Below, one piece after another: positions 1 to 7,738 of a stretch of 64,000 nucleotides of DNA. The DNA is from Shewanella sp. c952 (GTDB lineage: Bacteria > Pseudomonadota > Gammaproteobacteria > Enterobacterales > Shewanellaceae). Under the pieces are notes generated by a model that was not told the origin of the DNA, made no database searches, and worked only from the letters and a program-made list of their open reading frames with translations. The stretch's first letter is position 1. Every line of letters starts with the position of its first letter. The translations under genes and the position numbers were made by a program. The stretch covers positions 62,001 to 126,000 of the forward strand of contig NZ_BPEW01000003.1 in assembly GCF_019654975.1 (NCBI RefSeq), in the 5' to 3' direction.

Positions 1-618
1 TCCCAAGCTGACTAGCGTTTTTATAACCATATACTGATTAACCGAGTGGAGAAAACGGTCTATCTGTTTTAGTCGCATATCAGGGTCATCAAGCGCGAGA
101 TGCATTTTTCTTGAAAAGCCATTTGACTCAAACAACATGAACACAACGGTCAAAATAATCAAAAACAGATTCGCCATCACACTGCCGACGCCAGTCAACA
201 TATTGGTGGTCATTGACAGCGCAATACCTGGGTCAAAATAGGCTAAAATCTGCTCTTTCGAGATCTGAATATTAAGCGCCGCTAGTTTATCGACAATCCA
301 AGAAAACTGCTCAATCAACTGATCGCGATAAAACGGTAGTTGTTTTGAAAACTCGTTAATCGAGGTGCCTACTAATGAAGCCAACCACAATCCCATTAAT
401 ACGATAAATGCCATTAGCATTAATACCGCAAGCCCTCTTGGTGCTTTATGGCGAGTGAGCCAGTTAATGACCGGATTACAGATCACCGCAATGAACACCG
501 ACAGCACAAAAGGAACCACTATCGGGCTTGCTGTTTTTATCCCTGCCAAAATCACCACTATGAATGCAGAGATGGCAAAGCCTCTAAATGCCACGCCTTG
601 GTTCTCAAATCGGCCCAT
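1..618 (-). CDS. AI-2E family transporter (TqsA/PerM-like), C-terminal part outside window
   Basis: Integral membrane protein of the AI-2E/UPF0118 permease family. It starts at the ATG whose complement is at 616-618, with an AAGGA ribosome site just upstream, and runs open to the left edge for 206 codons, so the C-terminal half is missing. The N-terminus has two hydrophobic helices with the family pattern PIVVPFVLSVFIAVICNPVI, then a third helix near residues 60-80, an amphipathic stretch, and another helix near residues 145-165. Family members export autoinducer-2, other small molecules or Na+; the substrate cannot be told from this part. It is divergent from the epimerase gene at 999. Confidence 0.8.
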   Translation of the reverse strand, partial: MGRFENQGVAFRGFAISAFIVVILAGIKTASPIVVPFVLSVFIAVICNPVINWLTRHKAPRGLAVLMLMAFIVLMGLWLASLVGTSINEFSKQLPFYRDQLIEQFSWIVDKLAALNIQISKEQILAYFDPGIALSMTTNMLTGVGSVMANLFLIILTVVFMLFESNGFSRKMHLALDDPDMRLKQIDRFLHSVNQYMVIKTLVSLG

Positions 619-998
619 TAATAAATCCTTGTAGATTAACAATCAAATTACAGTTTACTGCAATGAATAAAGATCAGAACCCTATCCTAAGGTTCCATCG
701 CTAAAATGCCAAGTCTAACCAGTAAACTCACCATTTATAGACAGTTCACAAATTATTCTGTTGATTAAAAATAAATAATAGCTTGAATTATCGCATGATT
801 TTGTAGAAAGCACTGCTTTAGTTTTAACGAATACGTTAGAAGTCAATTCAGCTCAATAAATAGCTGCTGAAAAGCTACATTAAAATACAACTTTCTAGCA
901 AAAGTGGTGTTAGATCTAAAACAATTTTAACAGTGAAGAGATCTTTATTTGCGTCAATGGCGTAAACTCTAGTAAGACCCTCCTAAAAACAAAAGCCT
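619..998. other. Intergenic region between divergent genes
   Basis: A 380-base AT-rich stretch separating the AI-2E permease and the epimerase, which are transcribed away from each other. It must hold both promoters, but I could not single out a convincing -35/-10 pair or operator. No small gene with a ribosome site is evident. Confidence 0.5.
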
Positions 999-1904
999 AT
1001 GAATATATTAATTACCGGCGCGAGTGGATTTGTTGGCAGTCAATTAGTTAACTTGCTAAGTCCTGATCATCAACTGACTCTGCTCACTAGATCTCCTGAA
1101 AATGCTGCCGCTAAATTAGGTGCAGCTCACCGTTATCTCGCGGATCTCGACAACCTAGCAAACTTGGACAGTTTTGATGCTGTCATCAATTTAGCGGGCG
1201 AACCCATTGCGGGTAAACGTTGGTCTAGTGACCAAAAAGAGGCCATTTGTCAGAGCCGTTGGCAGATCACTAACAAAATCTCTGCACTTATTAAAGCCAG
1301 TGATAACCCCCCTAGCACTTTCATTAGCGCGTCTGCGGTAGGTTTTTATGGTCGCCAAGGCGAGCAGCATATCAATGAAGACTTTAATTTAAGCCAAGAA
1401 AGCAAAAGTGAGTTTACCCATAGAGTATGTTCTCAATGGGAACAAGAAGCACTAAATGCTGTAAGCGATTCAACCCGCGTTTGTATCGTGCGTATTGGAC
1501 TGGTACTTGGCGCTCACGGCGGCGCATTAGCTAAGATGCTACCAGCATTTAAACTCGGCTTAGGGGGGCCGATTGCAAACGGCAAACAGGGAATGAGCTG
1601 GATCCACCAAACCGATCTCATCCGTTTGATTGAGTTTATGCTTAACAATGAGCAGTGCTGCGGCATTTATAACGGCTGTGCACCTGCTCCGGTAAGCAAT
1701 AAGGTATTTACTCATGCAATGGGCACAGCCTTAAAACGCCCAACTTGTATTCCAGCACCAGCATTCGGGCTGAAGCTGGCATTAGGCGAGATGTCGACAC
1801 TACTCATTGATGGGCAATATGTCGTGCCGCAAAAAGCACTCACTGATGGTTTTGAATTTAACTATGCAAATATTGATGAAGCTTTTAGCGAAATTTTCAA
1901 ATAA
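999..1904 (+). CDS. TIGR01777 family epimerase (YfcH/SulA-like)
   Basis: NAD(P)-binding short-chain dehydrogenase/epimerase-type protein of 301 residues, the usual length of the TIGR01777 family. The N-terminus carries the Rossmann motif TGASGFVGSQL (about residues 6-16), followed by the family hallmarks VINLAGEPIAGKRWS and SASAVGFYG, and GMSWIHQTDLIRLIEF in the C-terminal half. The physiological substrate of this family is unknown. No strong Shine-Dalgarno precedes the ATG. It stands alone and is closed by a clear terminator at 1911-1943. Confidence 0.85.
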   Translation: MNILITGASGFVGSQLVNLLSPDHQLTLLTRSPENAAAKLGAAHRYLADLDNLANLDSFDAVINLAGEPIAGKRWSSDQKEAICQSRWQITNKISALIKASDNPPSTFISASAVGFYGRQGEQHINEDFNLSQESKSEFTHRVCSQWEQEALNAVSDSTRVCIVRIGLVLGAHGGALAKMLPAFKLGLGGPIANGKQGMSWIHQTDLIRLIEFMLNNEQCCGIYNGCAPAPVSNKVFTHAMGTALKRPTCIPAPAFGLKLALGEMSTLLIDGQYVVPQKALTDGFEFNYANIDEAFSEIFK

Positions 1905-1910
1905 TAAAAG

Positions 1911-1943
1911 AAAAAGGGATGCACTAGCCGCATCCCTTTTTTT
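1911..1943 (+). terminator. Rho-independent terminator after the epimerase gene
   Basis: Stem GGGATGC (1916-1922) pairs with GCATCCC (1930-1936), followed by seven T. The A-tract on the left side means it could also work on the minus strand. Confidence 0.85.
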
Positions 1944-2151
1944 CATCACATACTAGTGTGATTGTTCTTTCACCGTTGTTTTGCCGCTGTTTATTGGCGA
2001 CTTTAACAAGCCAGAAGCGATGCAGTTGAGTCATTCGCCACAAATAGTCTACAACGCAGTAAAATAGCCAAAAAGCACGACCCTTCGGGTTGGTTTCAAT
2101 GCTCTTATCGCTGCCTGACGCGCTTTCACTTAGCGAGCTAAGCATCATCAC
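1924..2151 (-). other. Small open frame of 75 codons, possibly not a gene
   Basis: An open frame of 75 codons with an acceptable ribosome site (AAGG, 8 bases before the ATG). It runs through the terminator of the neighbouring gene and ends inside it, which a real gene would rarely do. The predicted peptide is rich in aromatic and basic residues, has no signal peptide or known motif, and I do not recognise it. It may be a degenerate repeat or a chance frame filling the gap between the epimerase and ybbP. Confidence 0.2.
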
Positions 2152-2220
2152 TCAAGCCTTACCCTAAAATCATTGAACTCGAACATAAACTAAGCGCGAA
2201 AGGTCAATCGTCCCTAATGA

Positions 2221-4674
2221 TTAATGCGCTTTTAGCAGCTCACCACAGGATTTATTGAGCAGCTGACGACAACGCCATAACCCCAGAGATGCCACAACTA
2301 ACCCACCGCACAACGGCGCTATTGCCCACCACGGCCAGTGCATATACACATTAAGCTCAAATACCTGAGTCTTCAGTAGATATAACGTAAACTCAGCCAC
2401 AATAACCGCCAATACCCCAGCAATCGTGCCGAGTAAGGCAAACTCTAAACCCGTTGCAGCTCGAAGTAGCCAACCTGATGCGCCAAATGTTCTAAGTACT
2501 GCCAGCTCTCGTTGACGACTTGCCATTCCAGCTTCAGTTTGCGCGATCATCACTAATGCGCTCGCCAATAGCACTAACACCATTACCAACGTCAGCGACA
2601 ACGACACCTGTTCGATGATTTGTCGAAGTTGCATCACCATCGCACCAACATCAATAATTGACACGGTTGGGAATTGCTTAATTAAGGACAAAATCACTGA
2701 CCGTTGAGCATCCTCTAGATGGAAACTCGACATAGAGGTATAAGCAAACGGAGCAAGAGCTTCTTTGGTAAAAATCATAAAGAAATTCGGCTGCAGTGTT
2801 TCCCAATGAACGGCACGAATACTAGCCACTTTCACCGTTAATGACTGATTATCGATGGTGTAGGTGAGTCTATCACCCAGGCCAATGTCTAAACGCTCAG
2901 CGACACCTGATTCAACTGAAACATCATAGGTGTCTTGGTTAAAGCTACCTGATATCAGTTCATTGTTGTCGGGCATACTGTCGCGATAAGTTAAGTTCAG
3001 CTCTCGAGAGATCCCAACGCGTCCCTCTTCACCCGCTTTCTTTTGCTCTGATGAGATGAGTATCTCATCATTAATCGCGGTCAAGCGGCCTCTGATCACC
3101 GGATAAATAACCGGCGGCACTTTTACATGAGGCTTTAAAAAGTCCGCAATAGCATTGGTTTCTTCTGGTGCAATATTAACTAAGAAATAATTAGGCGCAT
3201 TCTCTGGCAACTGCTTTTGCCACTCATTTAAGATATCTTGCCTGAGCGCAAAAATGGTCAACAACAATACTAACGCACTACTAAAGCCCACCAATTGCAC
3301 AGCATTTTGCCGCGCTCGGCGTCGAAGTCCAGCTAATGCAAGTTGCAATGGATTAGTGGTCTTCATGCCAACGCTATGGCCTAGGCGGATCATAAAGAAG
3401 CCTAACACACTCAGCAAAACGCCTAACAACAAGACCGCAGCAACCACTGTTAGTGTTAGCGCCAAGCTTTGAGAGTACAAATACCCTAATATCGCCATCG
3501 CAGTTAAGCTCAGTAGCAGATGTAGCCACATGCCTAACTGCAAACCTTCAAGGTGTCCTTGCAATACTCTGAGCGGAGGAATGGCCAGTAAGCGCATTAG
3601 AGGATAAGCAGAAAACATAAAGGCACTAATAAAGCCGGTACCAATACCCAGTAAGATAGGACGACTTATGGGCGGGCTATAAGCAGCTATTTCAGCGGGT
3701 AAAAAGGAGGTGATCGCGCGGTCTAAGCCAAAGCCACCAACGAGCCCAAGCACCACTCCCACTGCAGTGACTAGCAGCAAATGCGTACCAAATAACACTC
3801 TGATCTGTTTTGCTGATGCGCCAAATGTTTTGAGCATGGCCACAACATCATAATGACGTTGGCAGTAACGTTGCGCAGCGATGCCTATCGCGGCGCAGGC
3901 CAAAGCAATACCCAGTAAGCTCGCTAGCAACAGAAAACGCTCTGCTCGTTTCACCGCGCTGGCAATTGGCGAATCTCCCGATTGCACATCTACCCAGCGC
4001 TGACTGGTGTTGAGTAACGGTTTAGCTTGCTGCTCAAAAGCATCAAGTTTTACGCTGTCACCGGTAAACTGATACAAATAAGTGACTCGGCTACCAGGTT
4101 GAATAACTTGAGTTTTGGCTACATCTTCAATGCGCATCAGCACCACTGGTGAAGATGCGAATGGATTAAAACCCGCATCAGGTAAGCGGACTATCTCTTT
4201 TGATAAACCAAAATTAGCGTTACCAATTTCAATGTGCTTAGGATAACCAAGCAGACCCCCGAGTCGAGTTTCAAACCAAATATTATCGGCACTAGGCAGC
4301 CCTTCAGCCACTCCTGTACTTAGCTCGATGTCTCCCTTCAGTGGGTAACCCTGCTCAACCGCTCTAACTGTGACCAGTTGAAATTCATCCCCGGCGTAAA
4401 CCATAGAGTTAAACTGCATGCTGGTTACGCGGGACAAACCAATATCATCCGCGATAGCAAGCACAGCAGGATCAATTTTTTTCGGCGAGTTGATAATTCT
4501 ATCTGCAGCGATAAATTTTGAAGCTTGGCCGTTGATAGCAAGCTGCAAGCGCTCGCTTACAGATGCTAAACCTGTCACCGACAACACCGCTAAGGTGATC
4601 GCCAAAATAATCAGCAGTAGCTGACCTTGAGACAATTCCCGCTTAAATAGCCTCCATGCTAGTCTTAGCTCCAT
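2221..4674 (-). CDS. ybbP: ABC transporter permease, YbbP/FtsX type
   Basis: Permease of 817 residues, the expected length for YbbP. Helix 1 (about residues 15-40) is followed by a large periplasmic domain, then two FtsX-type blocks with clustered helices around residues 245-440 and 690-800. It pairs with the ATPase encoded just upstream: the start overlaps the ybbA stop by ten bases, so the two are almost certainly cotranslated. This class of MacB/LolE-like permease without typical substrate-translocation architecture works with TesA in other bacteria, but the substrate is not established. No frameshift or missing block was seen. Confidence 0.9.
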   Translation of the reverse strand: MELRLAWRLFKRELSQGQLLLIILAITLAVLSVTGLASVSERLQLAINGQASKFIAADRIINSPKKIDPAVLAIADDIGLSRVTSMQFNSMVYAGDEFQLVTVRAVEQGYPLKGDIELSTGVAEGLPSADNIWFETRLGGLLGYPKHIEIGNANFGLSKEIVRLPDAGFNPFASSPVVLMRIEDVAKTQVIQPGSRVTYLYQFTGDSVKLDAFEQQAKPLLNTSQRWVDVQSGDSPIASAVKRAERFLLLASLLGIALACAAIGIAAQRYCQRHYDVVAMLKTFGASAKQIRVLFGTHLLLVTAVGVVLGLVGGFGLDRAITSFLPAEIAAYSPPISRPILLGIGTGFISAFMFSAYPLMRLLAIPPLRVLQGHLEGLQLGMWLHLLLSLTAMAILGYLYSQSLALTLTVVAAVLLLGVLLSVLGFFMIRLGHSVGMKTTNPLQLALAGLRRRARQNAVQLVGFSSALVLLLTIFALRQDILNEWQKQLPENAPNYFLVNIAPEETNAIADFLKPHVKVPPVIYPVIRGRLTAINDEILISSEQKKAGEEGRVGISRELNLTYRDSMPDNNELISGSFNQDTYDVSVESGVAERLDIGLGDRLTYTIDNQSLTVKVASIRAVHWETLQPNFFMIFTKEALAPFAYTSMSSFHLEDAQRSVILSLIKQFPTVSIIDVGAMVMQLRQIIEQVSLSLTLVMVLVLLASALVMIAQTEAGMASRQRELAVLRTFGASGWLLRAATGLEFALLGTIAGVLAVIVAEFTLYLLKTQVFELNVYMHWPWWAIAPLCGGLVVASLGLWRCRQLLNKSCGELLKAH

Positions 4675-5402
4675 GAACTTGCCTCTTGTGCAACGTTGTC
4701 ATCAACCTCTGCTGCTGGAGCAGATTGCTTCTCGCTCAAATGACCAGAGTCCATAACAAACTGGCGTTGGCAGCGACTCGCTAGCACCATGTCGTGAGTC
4801 ACTAACACCAACGTAGTATCGCTCTCTCGGTTGAGTTCAAACAACATATCAGCTATTTTATCGCTGTTGGCTGAATCCAAATTACCCGTCGGTTCATCAG
4901 CAAACAGTACTTTCGGTTCGCAGATAAAAGCCCGGGCAATCGCCACACGCTGCTGCTCGCCACCTGATAATTGGTTAGGAAAGTGGTTCAGTCTATGACT
5001 TAATCCAACGCGCTCTAGCATCGCCTGAGATTTCTCTTTCGCATTGGCGATCCCTGCGAGTTCTGCAGGTAACATGACGTTCTCAAGTGCATTCAAGGTA
5101 TCGACCAACATGAAAGATTGGAAAATAAAACTCACTTTTTGCTTTCGAAGTGCAGCTTTAGATTCCTCATTGAGAGTCTCCAATGCCACACCATCGAGTA
5201 AAATGGAGCCTTGGCTCGGGGAGTCAAGCGCAGCAAGCAAGCCCAGTAGTGTTGATTTCCCTGAACCAGAGGGTCCAAGTATCGCAACACTCTCTCCCTG
5301 CTTGACATCCATATTAATGCCGTTGAGGATAGTCAGTTCTCCCTCTTGAGTATTAACCGATTTAACTAGGTGGCTTACTGTTATGGCGCATTTTTCAGAC
5401 AT
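4665..5402 (-). CDS. ybbA: ABC transporter ATP-binding protein YbbA
   Basis: Nucleotide-binding subunit (245 residues) that energises the YbbP permease. It shows Walker A GPSGSGKST (about residues 43-51), the Q-loop region FIFQSF, signature LSGGEQQR, Walker B VLFADEPTGNLD and the switch VTHD, all intact and typical of the LolD/MacB ATPase group. The start codon lies inside the start region of the divergent tesA gene: the two coding regions overlap by 20 bases head to head, so their promoters must sit within each other's genes. Confidence 0.92.
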   Translation of the reverse strand: MSEKCAITVSHLVKSVNTQEGELTILNGINMDVKQGESVAILGPSGSGKSTLLGLLAALDSPSQGSILLDGVALETLNEESKAALRKQKVSFIFQSFMLVDTLNALENVMLPAELAGIANAKEKSQAMLERVGLSHRLNHFPNQLSGGEQQRVAIARAFICEPKVLFADEPTGNLDSANSDKIADMLFELNRESDTTLVLVTHDMVLASRCQRQFVMDSGHLSEKQSAPAAEVDDNVAQEASSWS

Positions 5403-6027
5403 AAAACCCTTCTTAGACCTTAAAAACCGACGACTCGGTTTTGTCTTATTATTTATTTTCAGCAGTTTCCCGCTAAGTGCTGCCCCTATATTAATCCTAG
5501 GTGACAGCCTAAGTGCAAGTTATGGCATGCCAGAAAATGAAGGTTGGGTTCATCTTCTGCGTAATAAAATGCCCGATCATACCATCATTAATGGCTCTGT
5601 TAGTGGTGAAACCTCAGCAGGTGGATTGCGCAGACTGCCCGCCCTGCTTGACTCTGCTAGCCCTGAAGTGCTGCTAATTGAACTGGGCGGCAACGATGGT
5701 CTTCGTGGTTTTCCGCCTAAGCAGCTGAAAAATAATCTTACAAAAATCATCGAGCTTGCCCAAGATAAACAGATAAAAGTGCTATTGAGCGAAATTATGG
5801 TACCGCCTAACTATGGCCCACGCTACGCCTCTCAGATCTCAACCGTTTATAAAGAACTCGCTGCAGAGCATGATATTACCTTGATGCCGTTCTTTATGGA
5901 GTTGATTGTCACTGACAGTACGTTGATGCAAAGAGATGGGATCCATCCAAATGCAAAAGCCCAACCACAAATCGCAGAATTTATGCAGCCATGGTTACAA
6001 CAAGCTACTTCTATTGACACTAAATAG
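5383..6027 (+). CDS. tesA: Arylesterase / acyl-CoA thioesterase I / lysophospholipase L1 (TesA)
   Basis: Periplasmic SGNH-fold hydrolase of 214 residues. The N-terminus is basic then hydrophobic (FVLLFIFSSFPLSAAP), a signal peptide. Block I is ILGDSLSASYG with the nucleophile Ser, block II has SGETSAGG, block III has GGNDGLRG and block V has DGIHPN with the catalytic Asp and His. It cleaves acyl thioesters and lysophospholipids. The only usable ATG lies inside the start of ybbA on the other strand, and the divergent tesA/ybbA-ybbP arrangement is conserved in many proteobacteria. Confidence 0.92.
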   Translation: MAHFSDIKPFLDLKNRRLGFVLLFIFSSFPLSAAPILILGDSLSASYGMPENEGWVHLLRNKMPDHTIINGSVSGETSAGGLRRLPALLDSASPEVLLIELGGNDGLRGFPPKQLKNNLTKIIELAQDKQIKVLLSEIMVPPNYGPRYASQISTVYKELAAEHDITLMPFFMELIVTDSTLMQRDGIHPNAKAQPQIAEFMQPWLQQATSIDTK

Positions 6028-6143
6028 CATTAAAAACAACAAAATAGTTGTAGCTAACAAGGCAAGTTTGTAAATTATAAAACGACCACAGCAATAATCT
6101 GTAATCAGTCGTATTTAAGATAAATGAATGGCAAGGGATCTCG

Positions 6144-7241
6144 ATGAACAAAAAAGTCAATTTTGGAACGCTAGCAATCGGTAGTTTTACACTTTTTTGT
6201 TTACATACATCTGTTTTAGCAGCAGAGCCTTTAGCTCAAATTACCCCCGAACAGATAACCCTCCCCGCTGATAGCCAGTATGACTGGCTGCAACTGACAT
6301 CCTTGGAGCTACTTAAGGGCGAGATTGTTAACCTCTATGATGACAAACTTGAATTTGATAGCGACGAGCTTGATAGTGTACTTATTGATTGGGAAGACGT
6401 GAAGGTATTGCAGAGTAGTAGCATTGTTAGTATTGGATTTACTGACCTCACCACTAAATCAGGCAGGCTATTAATCAAAGATGGAAAGTCCTACATTAAC
6501 GGTGAAGAGTTTGATAATTCGAAAATAATGACCATCATTGCTGGTGAACAAACTGAAGCTAACTATTGGTCCAGTAAAATTAGCTTAGGCGCCAATTTTC
6601 GCAAAGGTAATACCGACCAAATTGATTATAGTGCGATAGCTAAAACAAAGCGCAGAACAACCCAATCAAGATTTAATCTAGACTATATCGGCAATTATTC
6701 AGAAACAGATGGTGAGAACAACATCAACAACCATCGTATCAATAGTAACTTTGACTGGTTTATCTCTAAACAGTTTTACCTTCGCCCAGTATTTGCTGAA
6801 GTCTACATTGATCCCTTTTTAAATACCGATTACCGAGTAACCATAGGTTCTGGTCTCGGTTACAATATTATCGACAACCCAAAAACAGAGTGGAGTGTCA
6901 GTGGCGGCCCCGCTTATACGTTAACTCGATTCGATACCGTTGAAGTTAATGAAGATCAAAGTGATAGCAGTGCGACATTGGTCATTGAAAGCTTATACGA
7001 TACCGAAATTTCATCTGACATAGACTTTAATGCACTGTATCGATTGCAATACGGTAATGAGGCCTCAGGCGGCTATACCCATCACGCTATTGCAACGTTA
7101 GAGATAGAATTAACAGATATGTTTGACCTTGACCTGTCATTCGTTTGGGACCGAACCAATAACCCCCAGCCAGACGCTAACGGGCTAACTCCAGAGCCCA
7201 ATGACTATCAGTTTATTATTGGCTTTGGTATCGACCTTTAA
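6144..7241 (+). CDS. DUF481 family outer-membrane beta-barrel protein
   Basis: A 365-residue exported protein: signal peptide at about residues 1-27 (hydrophobic core ending LAAEP), then an N-terminal domain of about 120 residues resembling the small domain found before DUF481. The C-terminal half alternates polar and hydrophobic residues as in beta strands, with the salt-induced/YdiY-type DUF481 pattern (ISLGANFRKGNTDQIDY) and a final strand ending in YQFIIGFGIDL. Likely an outer-membrane barrel of unknown role. A good AAGGGA ribosome site precedes the ATG. It appears monocistronic. Confidence 0.8.
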   Translation: MNKKVNFGTLAIGSFTLFCLHTSVLAAEPLAQITPEQITLPADSQYDWLQLTSLELLKGEIVNLYDDKLEFDSDELDSVLIDWEDVKVLQSSSIVSIGFTDLTTKSGRLLIKDGKSYINGEEFDNSKIMTIIAGEQTEANYWSSKISLGANFRKGNTDQIDYSAIAKTKRRTTQSRFNLDYIGNYSETDGENNINNHRINSNFDWFISKQFYLRPVFAEVYIDPFLNTDYRVTIGSGLGYNIIDNPKTEWSVSGGPAYTLTRFDTVEVNEDQSDSSATLVIESLYDTEISSDIDFNALYRLQYGNEASGGYTHHAIATLEIELTDMFDLDLSFVWDRTNNPQPDANGLTPEPNDYQFIIGFGIDL

Positions 7242-7738
7242 TGTTTTTACAAAACATGCTGGATAGCTAAACCAACGCACTGTGCGTAACATACAAAGAT
7301 AACGACATCCAACACCATCATGTCGTCACTGTAAAAATCGGCTTATAAGAGTTATCGTTCAAAAAAATTGCGTCACAATGCCCCCAGCTACTGACTAAAC
7401 TGTATATTTAGCTTCTCTCTACCGTTAATAACCCCTGCTTAATTGTCATTTGTTAGCTTCGTTTTCATAAGCCTCTGTTTCTCTATTATTTTAACAATAC
7501 CTTGCACGGTAAAATAATTTAGCGAAAGCTTGAACAGTACAAAAAATAATACAGTCGTTTGAATTGTTTGCGCTTCATAATAATTTTCAATAGCTAACAG
7601 CACTCATTACGTTTAATTGCAGCTCAAAAAGCATTTGATAACACAATGTTGCAAACTTGTTGTCCGGATTTCACATTGCTTATCTGGTACGTCAGTGCAA
7701 TCTAAGAAGCGCATAATAAAAATAATTCTGGAGACGCT
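7242..7738. other. Long intergenic region upstream of the beta-helix lipoprotein gene
   Basis: Nearly 500 AT-rich bases with no credible gene. A short inverted repeat (ATGTTTT at 7241-7247 with AAAACAT at 7251-7257) lies at the end of the DUF481 gene but has no T-tract. The promoter of the following lipoprotein gene must be here, and its ribosome site is GGAG at about 7730. No operator could be assigned. Confidence 0.5.

Noticed and set aside
7241..7257. Inverted repeat ATGTTTT-TAC-AAAACAT after the DUF481 gene
   Set aside because: AT-only stem with no T-tract; too weak for a terminator.
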